NCBI GenBank assembly: GCA_038237925.1
Contig: JBBRYF010000003.1
Coordinates: 62,001-126,000, forward strand
Direction: 5' to 3'
DNA: 64,000 bases
Source: AC-32 sp038237925
GTDB lineage: Bacteria; Actinomycetota; Thermoleophilia; Gaiellales; Gaiellaceae
Shown here: positions 26,828 through 34,889 of the stretch, one piece after another
How the letters are laid out: every line of letters begins with the position of its first letter
How positions within the stretch are numbered: position 1 is the stretch's first letter
Notes under the pieces: model-generated
Database searches by the model: none
The model's input: the letters and a program-made list of their open reading frames with translations, nothing else
Told to the model about the DNA's origin: nothing
Translations under genes and position numbers: made by a program

Positions 26828-28203
26828 GCGCGGCGCCCTTCCTCGGCCTCGCCATGCTCGACACGCTGCTTCTCGCTGCCGGCCTCGGGGTTCTCTGTGG
26901 GCTCGGCCTTGCGCGGAGCTGGGCCGACGTGTTTCGACACGGAGGGCTCGCTCTCGTCCTCGGCTGGGCCGTGGTGGGCATCGCCGAGTCCTGGGCGCTC
27001 GTCGCCGGAGCCTCGCTCTCCTGGTGGGTCGTCGCGTCGATTTGCGCCGCAATCGCAGCAGCCGGCGTTTCGAGGGCCCGGCGCATCCCGGCGTTCCGGC
27101 TGCGAAAGGTGAGGGAGCACGGGCTCGCAAGGTGGGTTGCATGTGCGGGTGCAGCGATCGTCGTCGTCCAGCTCGTGGCTCTCCTCTGGCGGGTGAGAAC
27201 CCAAGGGGCTCCCCTGCAGTGGGATGCGTGGGCGTTCTGGCTGCCGAAGGCCCGGTCGATCGCGGACTTTGGTGGCCTCAACACAGGCATTGGAGGATTT
27301 ACGAGCTTCGCGAGCCCCGGCTATCCGCCGCTTGTTCCGGCACTCGACGCGACGCTCTTCTCCTTCACCGGCACGACGGACGCCTCTCCGCTCGCCGTTC
27401 AGGAGTGGCTGATTGCGGCCGCATTCTTCGCGGCACTCTGGTCGCTCTTGGCCGTGCGCGTCCGGCCGGCGATCCTCTGGCCGTGCCTCGCGCTCCTTGC
27501 TTCGCTCCCGAACGTGACGGCGATGCTTGCCTCCTCGCTCGGGGACGAGCCGCTCATGCTTCTGCTCGGGCTCGGCTCGGCCTGTGCGGCGCTCTGGCTC
27601 CTCGAGGGAGAGGGTCACTTTGCGGCCCTTGCCGCGTTCTTCCTCTCGGCTGCGGCGCTCGCCAAGAACGAAGGGATGCCGCCCGCCCTGGTGATGGCCG
27701 TGATAATGCTGGTTGTCGCTGTCGCACGCCCGCCCAGGCGCCCGCTGGCGCCCACCCTCGCCCTCGCCGCGCCCCTGGCGGCGTTGGCGCCTTGGTGGAT
27801 CTGGATGCGGGTCCACGGGCTGCCGCCCTCCCCGGACTACCACCTCTCGGACCTACTCCGCCCCGCTCTGCTCAGTGGGCGCCTGGATCGGCTCTCATAT
27901 GCGGCGCACGTCCTCCCGGGCCACGTCTTTTCGCGGCAGCAATGGCTGCTCACGATGCCGCTCATGCTCGTTGCCTCGCTCCTCGCTGCTACCCGGCGCC
28001 CGGCTCTGTCGCTCCTCGCGCTGGCGTCCGTCGGCACGGTAGTGGTGGCGCTGCTCGTCGTCTACTGGATCGGGCTTCGCCCTGTTGGGTGGTACGTCCT
28101 CACCTCCGTCGATCGCGTAATCGCGTCGGCTGTGGTGATGGCGGGCGTCTTCCTGCCGTTGCTCCTCGAGGAAGCTCTGCGCCCGGACCAGTCCTCAGGC
28201 TGA
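26824..28203 (+). CDS. Multi-pass membrane glycosyltransferase-like protein (GT-C, ArnT/PMT-like)
   Basis: 459 residues with about ten hydrophobic segments. An early loop carries LQWDAWAFWLPKARSI, where the Asp matches the catalytic loop position of GT-C enzymes that use lipid-linked sugars. LAKNEGMPPALVMAVIML resembles the conserved TKNEG-type motif of actinobacterial GT-C proteins. GTG 26824 overlaps the preceding anchor protein. Donor and acceptor are not visible. It is the last host gene before the left attachment site, only 38 bp away. Confidence 0.7.
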   Translation: MSAAPFLGLAMLDTLLLAAGLGVLCGLGLARSWADVFRHGGLALVLGWAVVGIAESWALVAGASLSWWVVASICAAIAAAGVSRARRIPAFRLRKVREHGLARWVACAGAAIVVVQLVALLWRVRTQGAPLQWDAWAFWLPKARSIADFGGLNTGIGGFTSFASPGYPPLVPALDATLFSFTGTTDASPLAVQEWLIAAAFFAALWSLLAVRVRPAILWPCLALLASLPNVTAMLASSLGDEPLMLLLGLGSACAALWLLEGEGHFAALAAFFLSAAALAKNEGMPPALVMAVIMLVVAVARPPRRPLAPTLALAAPLAALAPWWIWMRVHGLPPSPDYHLSDLLRPALLSGRLDRLSYAAHVLPGHVFSRQQWLLTMPLMLVASLLAATRRPALSLLALASVGTVVVALLVVYWIGLRPVGWYVLTSVDRVIASAVVMAGVFLPLLLEEALRPDQSSG

Positions 28204-28241
28204 GCTTCCCGCCAAGTCGCTCGGCCGGCGCAGTGCCGCGA

Positions 28242-28283
28242 TGGGCGATCGTGGATTCGAACCACGGACCTCCGCCTTATCAG
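28242..28283. repeat. Left attachment site (attL): displaced tRNA-Ile 3' end
   Basis: A 42-bp perfect copy of 40080-40121, which is the 3' half of the tRNA-Ile gene from the anticodon loop to the discriminator base. The rest of the tRNA is absent here, so this is the fragment left when an element carrying its own 3' end inserted into the tRNA. Confidence 0.92.
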
Positions 28284-28840
28284 TTCGATTTTTCATTAGC
28301 GACGTGTCGCCACCATCGGATGACTGCATGGAAGGAGGCCGCTTTGCGTCAGCTCGCCAACCGCTCGACTCGCCGGCTGTTGCCATATCTCCTTTCCAAC
28401 GCCTTTCCAGATCGCGGAGCTGCTGTACGCGCTCCGCGAGTCGCGCTCGGAGGATGTTCGTGACGCCGAACCCTGAGTGCAGATTCGTGCTCCAGCCGAT
28501 CACCCGCACGTCGTCATACCGACCGGTGTAGAGCTGCGTTGGGCGAGCAAGACCATTCCAAGTCGGTCGCCGATCGGTCCGTCACATGCGCGCCAGCGCC
28601 TCGTAACTGACGGGACGGTCTGCCACCTCGACCTGAGTCAGTGGGCGACAGATCCGTCGGGCGCGACGACATGCTCTCCTCGCGCCTGGAGGAACTTCCG
28701 GCGATGCTCACGGAAGGTTCCATCCCTTCCGCCCCGGCGCTTCAGTTCCATGCTCGGATCCAGGGTGAATGAACTGGACGCAAACTTCTACCTGGCGGAC
28801 GAAGTCCCGACTGCGTGAGCCCGACCTCGATCTTCGCGTA
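28284..28840. other. Left end of the element: no convincing gene
   Basis: 557 bp between attL and the integrase stop. A minus-strand frame of 104 codons (28195-28509) reads sensibly at first (STNLHSGFGVTNILRARLAER) but has no good start, continues upstream without one, and ends through attL into host DNA; it may be a remnant. The stretch also holds a tandem repeat at 28392-28409 that is matched near the right end. Confidence 0.5.
28392..28409. repeat. Candidate integrase/excisionase arm site, left
   Basis: Two CTTTCCA copies, 11 bp apart (CTTTCCAACGCCTTTCCA), 109 bp inside attL. The same pair with the same 11-bp spacing and orientation occurs 72 bp inside attR. Paired arm-type repeats flanking a core are typical of tyrosine-recombinase attachment regions. 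Confidence 0.5.
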
Positions 28841-30016
28841 CTACGCCGTCGTCGTTTCCAGCAGGCCGCTGAAACTGGCCTCTAGCGCCGCCCTGGCACG
28901 TTCAGCGTGCACGGCATGGTCAAACAAATGTGCGTAAACCCGCAAAGTGATCGACGGATCGGCATGGCCAAGCTGCCGCGAGACGTAGGTGATGTTCAAT
29001 CCTTCAGCAATCAGCAATGAGGCGAACGTGTGTCTTAGGTCGTGGAAGCGGAGGCTCGCTCGGTCGTCTCCGTTCAGGCCGGCCCGCTTCGCGGCCAGGT
29101 CGAGCCCGCGCCGCGAGACGTTGCGGTAGTGCATCGGCCCGCCAACCTGCGAGCAGAACACAAAGTCGGTTGGCCGTGCGTGTCCACGCGCGAACGCTTC
29201 CTTCTTGCGGGCTTTCAAGATGCGCTCCAGCGCCGGCATCATCACCACGTCGCGGACGGCCTGCGGCGTCTTCGGGTCCACACGCTGTCCGTTGCGGTCG
29301 AGCTGCTTTCTCACATGGATGACGCTGGCGGCGAAGTTGATGTCGCCCCAGGCCACACCGAGCAGCTCGCCCAGGCGCAAGCCGGTAAAGATCGCGGTGG
29401 CAAGAAGGGCTCGGTATAGGTCGCCGGCAGCATCTAGGAGATCGCCGATTTCCTCTCGCTCGAGGAAGCGCATCTCAGTCCGATCCACCGCTGGCCGCTC
29501 GCCTCGTTCTAGGCGATCCACGGGGTTAATCGGGATGAAGCCGCGCCGAGCAGCATGAGCAAGGATGCGACCGAGGACCATGACGGTCTTCCTCGTCGTG
29601 GCACTGGAGAGTCCCTGCGAATGCATGTGGGCGATCAGCCCAACCACGTCGTCCTCAGAGATCGACGCTAGGCGCCGCTTCCCGAGCCGGGGGAGAACAT
29701 GAAGGCGGAGCACCGTCTCATAACGCTCGTGGGTCGTGGGCCGAAGCCTCGCCTCCTGCGCCTCAAGCCAGGTAGCTGCGATCTCGGCGAGGGCTAACTT
29801 GGATGGGCCGACTCGTTCGCCGCGCGCCAGCTTTGAAACTACGTCAGCCCGAGCTGCCCGCGCCTCTCTTAGACCGCCCCTGACGGTGCGCCATCGCTGG
29901 CGACCGGTGCTGTCGGTGAAAGTGATCTCCCAGATGTCGCCGGCTTGTGTGCGCCGCCTGTAAATGCCTCGTTCGTAACGTTCACGGCAGGCGGGGCAAT
30001 TTCGGTCTGCATCGAT
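28841..30016 (-). CDS. int: Tyrosine site-specific integrase (start unclear)
   Basis: About 391 residues if read from the first codons after the upstream stop. The N-terminus (ERGIYRRRTQAGDIWEITF) is the usual arm-binding type, followed by a SAM-like core-binding domain and the catalytic domain: Arg in FTGLRLGELLG, His-x-x-Arg in HDLRHTFASLL, His in GHADPS and the Tyr in RVYAHLF, so the catalytic set is complete. No ATG, GTG or TTG occurs between the in-frame TGA at 30044-30046 and GTG 29713, which would delete the N-terminal domain. I mark ATC 30016, after AAAGGA, as a nominal start; readthrough of the TGA from the excisionase frame or a sequencing error are alternatives. Confidence 0.85.
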   Translation of the reverse strand: MDADRNCPACRERYERGIYRRRTQAGDIWEITFTDSTGRQRWRTVRGGLREARAARADVVSKLARGERVGPSKLALAEIAATWLEAQEARLRPTTHERYETVLRLHVLPRLGKRRLASISEDDVVGLIAHMHSQGLSSATTRKTVMVLGRILAHAARRGFIPINPVDRLERGERPAVDRTEMRFLEREEIGDLLDAAGDLYRALLATAIFTGLRLGELLGVAWGDINFAASVIHVRKQLDRNGQRVDPKTPQAVRDVVMMPALERILKARKKEAFARGHARPTDFVFCSQVGGPMHYRNVSRRGLDLAAKRAGLNGDDRASLRFHDLRHTFASLLIAEGLNITYVSRQLGHADPSITLRVYAHLFDHAVHAERARAALEASFSGLLETTTA

Positions 30017-30043
30017 GGTCCTTTCTTTGGTGGCGCGGCGGGG

Positions 30044-30343
30044 TCATTCGCACGCTGCCCGACCGAAACCACTCATCCACTCGTCTAGCTCCGAGCGATA
30101 GAAGAAAATACGACAGCCAGGGCCGTCTTGGTAGTAAGGAATCCCGTGCCTGTCCTTCAGCTTACGGACCCGTTCTTCGGAAATGTCAAGGTAGGTCGCG
30201 GCCGTCTCGACACTCATCCACTCAGGCCACTCCCGGTCAGTGCGCGCGCTTTGATTGGTTTGCAAGATCTGCGCTACGCGCTCGGCAATTACACCAAGGT
30301 TCAAGCCGTCGAGGATGAACTCCACTTGGAGCTTCTCGACCAC
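30044..30343 (-). CDS. Excisionase-like helix-turn-helix protein
   Basis: 99 residues. The C-terminal half, WMSVETAATYLDISEERVRKLKDRHGIPYYQ to FYRSELDEWM, is a typical excisionase/HTH_17 domain: winged helix with the recognition helix near EERVRKLK and the ending where the wing orders an Arg/Glu-rich strand. The first 40 residues are helical. GTG 30343 is the start. Its TGA is in the same frame as the integrase, with no start codon between them. By family it would bind the attachment arms and direct excision or act as a regulator. Confidence 0.8.
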   Translation of the reverse strand: MVEKLQVEFILDGLNLGVIAERVAQILQTNQSARTDREWPEWMSVETAATYLDISEERVRKLKDRHGIPYYQDGPGCRIFFYRSELDEWMSGFGRAACE

Positions 30344-30378
30344 CTAATGCCGCCGCGAACCGCGTGAGGGCCGAGCGG

Positions 30379-30759
30379 TCATTGTCGATTCTTTCTTGCA
30401 CTCGTCCCGCCGGCTGGGCTGAGTCGAGACGGATCCGGGTTCACTCTCCAAGGTTTCGACTTGGGAGAGCGATCAGAAGCCGCGTGCACGCGAATGAAGC
30501 GTGGCTCGGCGTGAAGTACTTGGCGGATCCGTGAGTCGCGGCCGCTAATTGCGCGCGCAATCTCCGGAACCGTGGCTGAGCCGCTAGAGCTGAGATGTGC
30601 CTCAATCGCAGCAGCGATATCGCGGTCCTGATCCCTCTCCGCTCTCGTTGATGCTCCCGGGAGCGGAGCTGTGGTGACCAGAGATGAATGCAGGAGTGGA
30701 GCAAGCGCGGCGGCAATCGCTTGAGCCAGGACCTGAAGCTCCTTCGTGTTGTCAGGCAC
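30379..30759 (-). CDS. Small basic protein with a possible winged-helix segment
   Basis: 126 residues, unknown. An N-terminal helix (NTKELQVLAQAIAAALAPLL) is followed by a Thr/Ala/Pro linker and a segment, DIAAAIEAHLSSSGSATVPEIARAISGRDSRIRQVLHAEPRFIRV, that looks like a small winged helix; the tail is basic and Ser-rich. GTG 30759 overlaps the end of the Rep-like gene by 8 bp. Position between rep and xis suggests a replication or copy-control accessory, which is inference. Confidence 0.6.
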   Translation of the reverse strand: MPDNTKELQVLAQAIAAALAPLLHSSLVTTAPLPGASTRAERDQDRDIAAAIEAHLSSSGSATVPEIARAISGRDSRIRQVLHAEPRFIRVHAASDRSPKSKPWRVNPDPSRLSPAGGTSARKNRQ

Positions 30760-31699
30760 TCTCGATGCCTCTCGAAAACTCGGCGTTTCGCCAGAGGTCG
30801 ATGAGCCGTTCAAGTGTCGCGGCGACGACCGTCCCGAGGGCAGCGTCGGCGAGCGGACCGGCGAAGCGTGCTGCCAGATCCTGCGCACGGAACGCGGCGG
30901 GGCAGAGCTGCTCTTCCTTCTTGGGCCGAAGTTGACGCTCGAGGCGAACGACTCGCAGAGCGAGGTCGATCGACCTTTTGACAAGACCCTTCTTCCTCCG
31001 TTTAGTCTCTTCGGTCTTGTCGTAGAGTCGGAGCTGAATGCCGCCAGTTGTTACCCAAGCCAGCGACTCGAGGACACTCGACCCCGGCGCGGTCGTGACG
31101 ACTCGCTTCCAGCGCGGAAGGTTGACCGCAGATACCCCCCTGAGGAAGGTCTGCGAATCTTCCGTCGTCACGAATGTGACATCCGAGGCCAGATCACAGC
31201 GGCGCGTAGTGGCTTCGATTCCGTCTGGAATGAACACACCCATGCTCGCGGCCGCCTCGCGGACCCGCCACTCTCCCGTGCAGAGATCCCCAGGTGACGC
31301 AAGGCTCTCGTCCTTCATGACTCCGGCGAGTAGGGCTGCGAGGCGAGCCTCGCTCCAGAGAAGCCATCGACCCTGACGATCGACCGTATACCCGAGTCTC
31401 ATCCCGGACGCAGGCTCTCTGAGAACCCAGCCGCCCTGACTAAGGCGCTTGAGTGGAAGCACCTCTCCGGTGATCGAACTACAGGGTTGCTTCTCCGCAA
31501 TTTGCCTCAGCTCGTCAGGATCGAGACCCCGGAAGGCGTAGCTGACGGTGTCAATGCCGTAGCTCATCTCCTGCACGCCCGGAGGGAAGGCGCTAGATAC
31601 GAGCCCTCTCCCTCGGTCGAGTGGGGATCGAGGCTGCGCGTTGTCCATCTTCTGACGCGGAAAGCCCGGGCGGTTGTTCGGCAACTGTGCTTCTTGCAT
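30752..31699 (-). CDS. Rep_trans-like replication initiation protein
   Basis: Up to 315 residues. SYGIDTVSYAFRGLD at the conserved start, RRCDLASDVTFV (pattern RxDlaxD), GGIQLRLYDKTEE and LRVVRLERQLRPKK match the Rep_trans/gene-II-like initiator pattern of rolling-circle plasmids, where a YDK-type Tyr region nicks DNA. The start is uncertain: the frame opens at ATG 31699, but the first 44 residues look non-coding, and ATG 31567 may be the true start although its AGGAG sits too close. It suggests that the element can replicate as a circle. Divergent from the gene at 31802 with repeats between. Confidence 0.6.
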   Translation of the reverse strand: MQEAQLPNNRPGFPRQKMDNAQPRSPLDRGRGLVSSAFPPGVQEMSYGIDTVSYAFRGLDPDELRQIAEKQPCSSITGEVLPLKRLSQGGWVLREPASGMRLGYTVDRQGRWLLWSEARLAALLAGVMKDESLASPGDLCTGEWRVREAAASMGVFIPDGIEATTRRCDLASDVTFVTTEDSQTFLRGVSAVNLPRWKRVVTTAPGSSVLESLAWVTTGGIQLRLYDKTEETKRRKKGLVKRSIDLALRVVRLERQLRPKKEEQLCPAAFRAQDLAARFAGPLADAALGTVVAATLERLIDLWRNAEFSRGIESA

Positions 31700-31758
31700 A
31701 GGCCCAATTTGCTTGCCCGCGAGCAGGGGCGCCAGGGTTGTCGGTGAAGCTTTTTAGG

Positions 31759-31795
31759 GGTTCCCCAAAAACGTGACCCTAGGTTCCCCAAAAAC
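31759..31795. repeat. Two 14-bp direct repeats, operator or iteron candidates
   Basis: GGTTCCCCAAAAAC occurs at 31759-31772 and 31782-31795, 23 bp apart, in the 102-bp gap between the divergent Rep-like gene and the winged-helix gene. The second copy ends six bases before the GTG start at 31802. GGGGTTCCCC at 31757-31766 is also a short palindrome. Confidence 0.65.
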
Positions 31796-31801
31796 CTCGC
31801 C

Positions 31802-32302
31802 GTGACTACGAAGCCGAAGCGACTTGGCGGCCGCCCACAGAAGCGGACGGATTGTTGGTACGCATTGCTCGCGCTGACTTACGTGACCGCCGATGAACTT
31901 CGGCGGACGTTCTTCGATCCGAGCGATTGGGGGTCGTGGTCTAGGCATTGGACGGGCAGGACAATCACCGGGACGCTTGTCTCACTCGCTCCGAACACAG
32001 TCACTAACGCTCTTGGCGAAGCTGTGAAGCGAGGACTGTTTACTCGACAGCGTTACGGCAGGGAGACCAAATTCGGACGATCCCGACCTCGCAACGAGGC
32101 TGGGGGTCGCCTAACCGAGGAGGGCTGGGAAGCGCTGGGTGCAGTTCCCCGAGAATGGCGCGAGAGGTTCGGGCCGAGCTGGAGAATCGCAGCTAATCCT
32201 CTCGGGCAGGTCGTAGCTCGAGACGAAGCGCGCGATGCTCTCGTTATCCTCGTCGAGGAGCTGCACGCTGAGGCCCAGCGTTCTGAAGCGGAGAGGCCGT
32301 AG
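31802..32302 (+). CDS. Winged-helix protein of unknown function
   Basis: 166 residues, GTG 31802. The middle part (TITGTLVSLAPNTVTNALGEAVKRGLFTRQRYGRET and GRLTEEGWEAL) looks like a winged helix in which the recognition helix follows PNTVTNAL. The N-terminus is basic; the C-terminus is a charged helix. It is divergent from rep, with direct repeats just upstream, so it could repress rep or activate element functions. No specific family was recognised. Confidence 0.6.
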   Translation: MTTKPKRLGGRPQKRTDCWYALLALTYVTADELRRTFFDPSDWGSWSRHWTGRTITGTLVSLAPNTVTNALGEAVKRGLFTRQRYGRETKFGRSRPRNEAGGRLTEEGWEALGAVPREWRERFGPSWRIAANPLGQVVARDEARDALVILVEELHAEAQRSEAERP

Positions 32303-33508
32303 GCGTAGCGGCTCAGAATGGGCCCACCTGTCTCGCCGAAGTCCAGACCTAGCAGCGGTTGTGCTGTCGCGGCACTCGAAGCAGCGCCGCAAAGCAACGC
32401 AACCGAACTGTTAAGGCCGACTGATAAGGGACTGCTAGCGGACTATTAAGGCGGGCTCGCGAAAAGCCCCTCGCGCCGCCACTAAGCGGTCTAAAGCGCC
32501 TGCTTCCCCCCGTAATGCCAGGTCCTGGGATACAGCTCGCTGCTCGCTGGAACGCTACAACGGGAATCCATACGCATTCCCTGCCCATCCGCGAGAATGT
32601 CTGCACACCAGGCGAACGCACCATCGACCAAACGCGAAGAATGCACAGGACGAAGGCGCGCGACAGAAGCGGAACGTGCACCAGCAGGCAGAACTCATGG
32701 CTCTGGCCCATGCGTGAAGGGTTGGCGGAGGCTTCATTCCTTCCCATAGCCGAGCATGGAAGGCACGCCCAGATCTCGCCGGCAGGCTCCGGAAGGCGAT
32801 TTGAGAATCTGACACCTGACGACGCTTCGCCGCTCGACTTCAGGTTCGACCGTCCTCGGCCTCGCGCGGGCCTGCGGCCCCCGCGCCCGCCGCGCTCCCT
32901 ATTGGTCGCGGCGGCGGGTCGCCCTCGCCTGTCCTCACGGGGCTCCCTGCCCTCGAACAGCTTCTTCCTCTGTTAGGTAGAGGACGAGAGGCGCCGCGAC
33001 ACGAAAGCTGAAAGAGGAAACCAGCTACGGAGTCGTTACTTTGGTAACGGCGCACGGCCTCACACCAAGACTCGACGCCGGACGCCCCCCGTTAGTGAGT
33101 GTGTCAGCGCGTTGTGTCCCGGGCTTCACCAGCTCGACTACTAGAGCACCTGTCAGGCGCTCAGCCGGCAGCGTTTTTGGAGCAGTCGAATACGCTGAGG
33201 ACCGGCAGCAGCACTTCGGGAAGTTGAATGTGCCGCAAACGGGCGCTACCCCGGGGCTTGAGTCCTCCCTCGACCCCTTGCAACCCAACACGTAAGGCAC
33301 CTGCGAGCGGCGCGATTGTGTTCAGACCGGGTGTCCCGGGGCCTTGATTCTGCGGAGGGGCCGGCCGGCCCGGGCTGATCGGACACCTGTCGAGTGCTCA
33401 ACGCGGGTTGATTTCCGAAGAAGTTAGGCCCTCGATACCGGGGGCCTTCGTTCCCCCTTGGCTTCACGCTTGCAGACTTACAAGGCACCGGGCAGTGCGG
33501 GGCGGGAC
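32303..33508. other. 1.2-kb gene-poor stretch in the element
   Basis: Short open frames on both strands have poor composition, many rare codons and no recognisable domains. Seen in it: a hairpin-like GGGCT/AGCCC pair near 32454-32470, and a GC-rich inverted repeat around 32865-32887 (GGGCC TGC GGCCC). It could hold a double- or single-strand replication origin, oriT, a structured RNA or decayed genes; the sequence alone does not decide. Confidence 0.5.
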
Positions 33509-33928
33509 CTAAGAACCAGGCGCCGATAGGAGTTCCCTAAACGCAGCCTCATCGGGCACGAGCGCACCGATCTCTTGGGACCACAGGAGTTCGAGCAGCT
33601 CGGATGGCGGCGCATCTGGAAGAAGAACCTTGCAGGAGGGAGGAGGGTGAAGGAACCGCCGGTAATCGGCCATCTGCCCGACGGCCATTCGAATGTCTTG
33701 TCGCCGGCAGCTCGCCTTCGCCTCGACCAGCTCGTTCGTTCTTTCATTGAAGAGGTCAACGAAGAGCGATCCGGCGCCTCCCGGCAGTTCGATGTGCAGC
33801 CCGCAAACAACATCCGGCCCGTCGCGCTTCGTCCACCACTCGATGAGTCTGCCCACAAGCGCGGCTTCGCGTCGGTGTCCCTCCCGGATCTCGGCTACCT
33901 GCGCGACCTCGAAAGTCTCGGTTAGCAC
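33509..33928 (-). CDS. PD-(D/E)XK nuclease-like protein, partner of the EVE-like gene
   Basis: 139 residues. FVDLFNERTNELVEAKAS places Asp58 and Glu69-x-Lys71 as in PD-(D/E)XK nucleases, and the following RRQDIRMAVGQMADYRRFL matches a block common in small restriction endonuclease-like proteins of actinobacteria. An N-terminal helix with an acidic residue (REAALVGRLIEWW) would give motif I. GTG 33928 overlaps the upstream EVE-like gene by 7 bp, so they are translated together. The likely role is cutting DNA recognised by the partner; whether it is active or specific is not shown. Confidence 0.65.
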   Translation of the reverse strand: MLTETFEVAQVAEIREGHRREAALVGRLIEWWTKRDGPDVVCGLHIELPGGAGSLFVDLFNERTNELVEAKASCRRQDIRMAVGQMADYRRFLHPPPSCKVLLPDAPPSELLELLWSQEIGALVPDEAAFRELLSAPGS

Positions 33929-34497
33929 GCGATCCGAGTCACGAGAACTTCTGAGTCAGTGGAGACAGGTCGGTCGCCGTCAAAAAAGGGGGCGATCGCT
34001 GCCCAAAGATCATCGTCCCGCGCCGGCTTCGGAACGAGGCTTTGCCGATTTAGGTTGTAGAGCGAGCTGAATCCCGCGCCCTGTCGGACGACCTCCAGTG
34101 GGATCGCGACCGGTTCGATATCCGTCAAAAAAACGAGCCACCTGAATTCGGCACTGCCCCACAGTTCGTCGCTCGCTTGCTCGCTGACCCCTGTTCCGAT
34201 GACTCGCGCCCGAGTGAAGTACTCGTCGTGATTCGAGAAGAGCGCAAGCGTTCCAATGGCGAGGCGGTCCCACCAGAGCGGTTTGACGCTGGCCCCAGGG
34301 AGGTTCCTTGTGTTATCCCGGAACCCCCACGTGCCCAATCGATTTGTTACCCGATTCGTGATTGCAGCCGCCTCAGCCGACCCAAGCCACGCGGCGATGC
34401 GTCCCGGTTCTAGTGGCATCGCCACTGAGGCCTCGAAGTTCCGAGCCGAGTCAGGCCCTCCAGCCGACAGCAAGAGAAAGGACGGCGGGGGCGGCAT
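33922..34497 (-). CDS. EVE/PUA-like domain protein, probable modified-base reader
   Basis: Up to 191 residues. WWDRLAIGTLALFSNHDEYFTRARVIGTGVSE and FRWLVFLTDIEPVAIPLEVVRQGAGFS resemble EVE/PUA-fold readers in modification-dependent restriction proteins, where a barrel pocket holds a flipped base. An N-terminal helical part (PLEPGRIAAWLGSAEAAAIT) precedes it. The start is uncertain: ATG 34497, GTG 34425 or ATG 34419. It overlaps the nuclease gene downstream by 7 bp. The fold call rests on pattern recognition only. A role in type IV-like restriction is inference from the gene pair and the element. Confidence 0.55.
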   Translation of the reverse strand: MPPPPSFLLLSAGGPDSARNFEASVAMPLEPGRIAAWLGSAEAAAITNRVTNRLGTWGFRDNTRNLPGASVKPLWWDRLAIGTLALFSNHDEYFTRARVIGTGVSEQASDELWGSAEFRWLVFLTDIEPVAIPLEVVRQGAGFSSLYNLNRQSLVPKPARDDDLWAAIAPFFDGDRPVSTDSEVLVTRIAC

Positions 34498-34889
34498 TCC
34501 CCGAAACTAAGCCGAGTCGGCCAGATCAGTCAAGCTGCCTCGCCCAATGGTGTTCACATCCCGTCACATCGGGCTTCACACTTCGCCTGGAGGCTCACAC
34601 GGCCAGAGCTTCGTTATGGCGCGCTCGACTCGCCCGCGTTCGCGCAGGGAAACGAGCCTCTCGGCAGTGCATGAGCGCGCCGCCGTCTCGTCGGTAGAGG
34701 GGGTGCGCCACTGCGTGAACGTTGCGTCGAGTCAACCCTTGGGCATTTACGCAGGGCTGAACGCGCATCTTGTAGGCCTCGGCGTTGCTCACTACATTTG
34801 GCAGGTGGCGGTTCTCGATAAGGGACAGGCAGATCGAGCGGGTTTAGGCGGTTGAGTAAGGTGCTGGTGTCCTCGAGCGACGCAACAAG
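34498..34889. other. Divergent promoter region between EVE-like and dNTPase genes
   Basis: 392 bp separate the minus-strand EVE-like gene from the plus-strand HD gene, so promoters for both should lie here. Short frames in it (for example 34595-34792 minus) have no recognisable content. No clear -10/-35 pair or long repeat was seen. Confidence 0.4.

Noticed and set aside
28242..28283. A second tRNA gene at the left end
   Set aside because: Only the 3' half is present; there is no D-arm or 5' acceptor strand, so it is an attachment repeat.
28195..28509. A 104-codon minus-strand frame crossing attL
   Set aside because: No proper start, and its end is the reverse of a tRNA fragment plus host DNA; at best a remnant.
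32349..32747. Open frames in the gene-poor stretch
   Set aside because: Cys/Arg/Ser-rich translations with no domain, start signal or codon bias.
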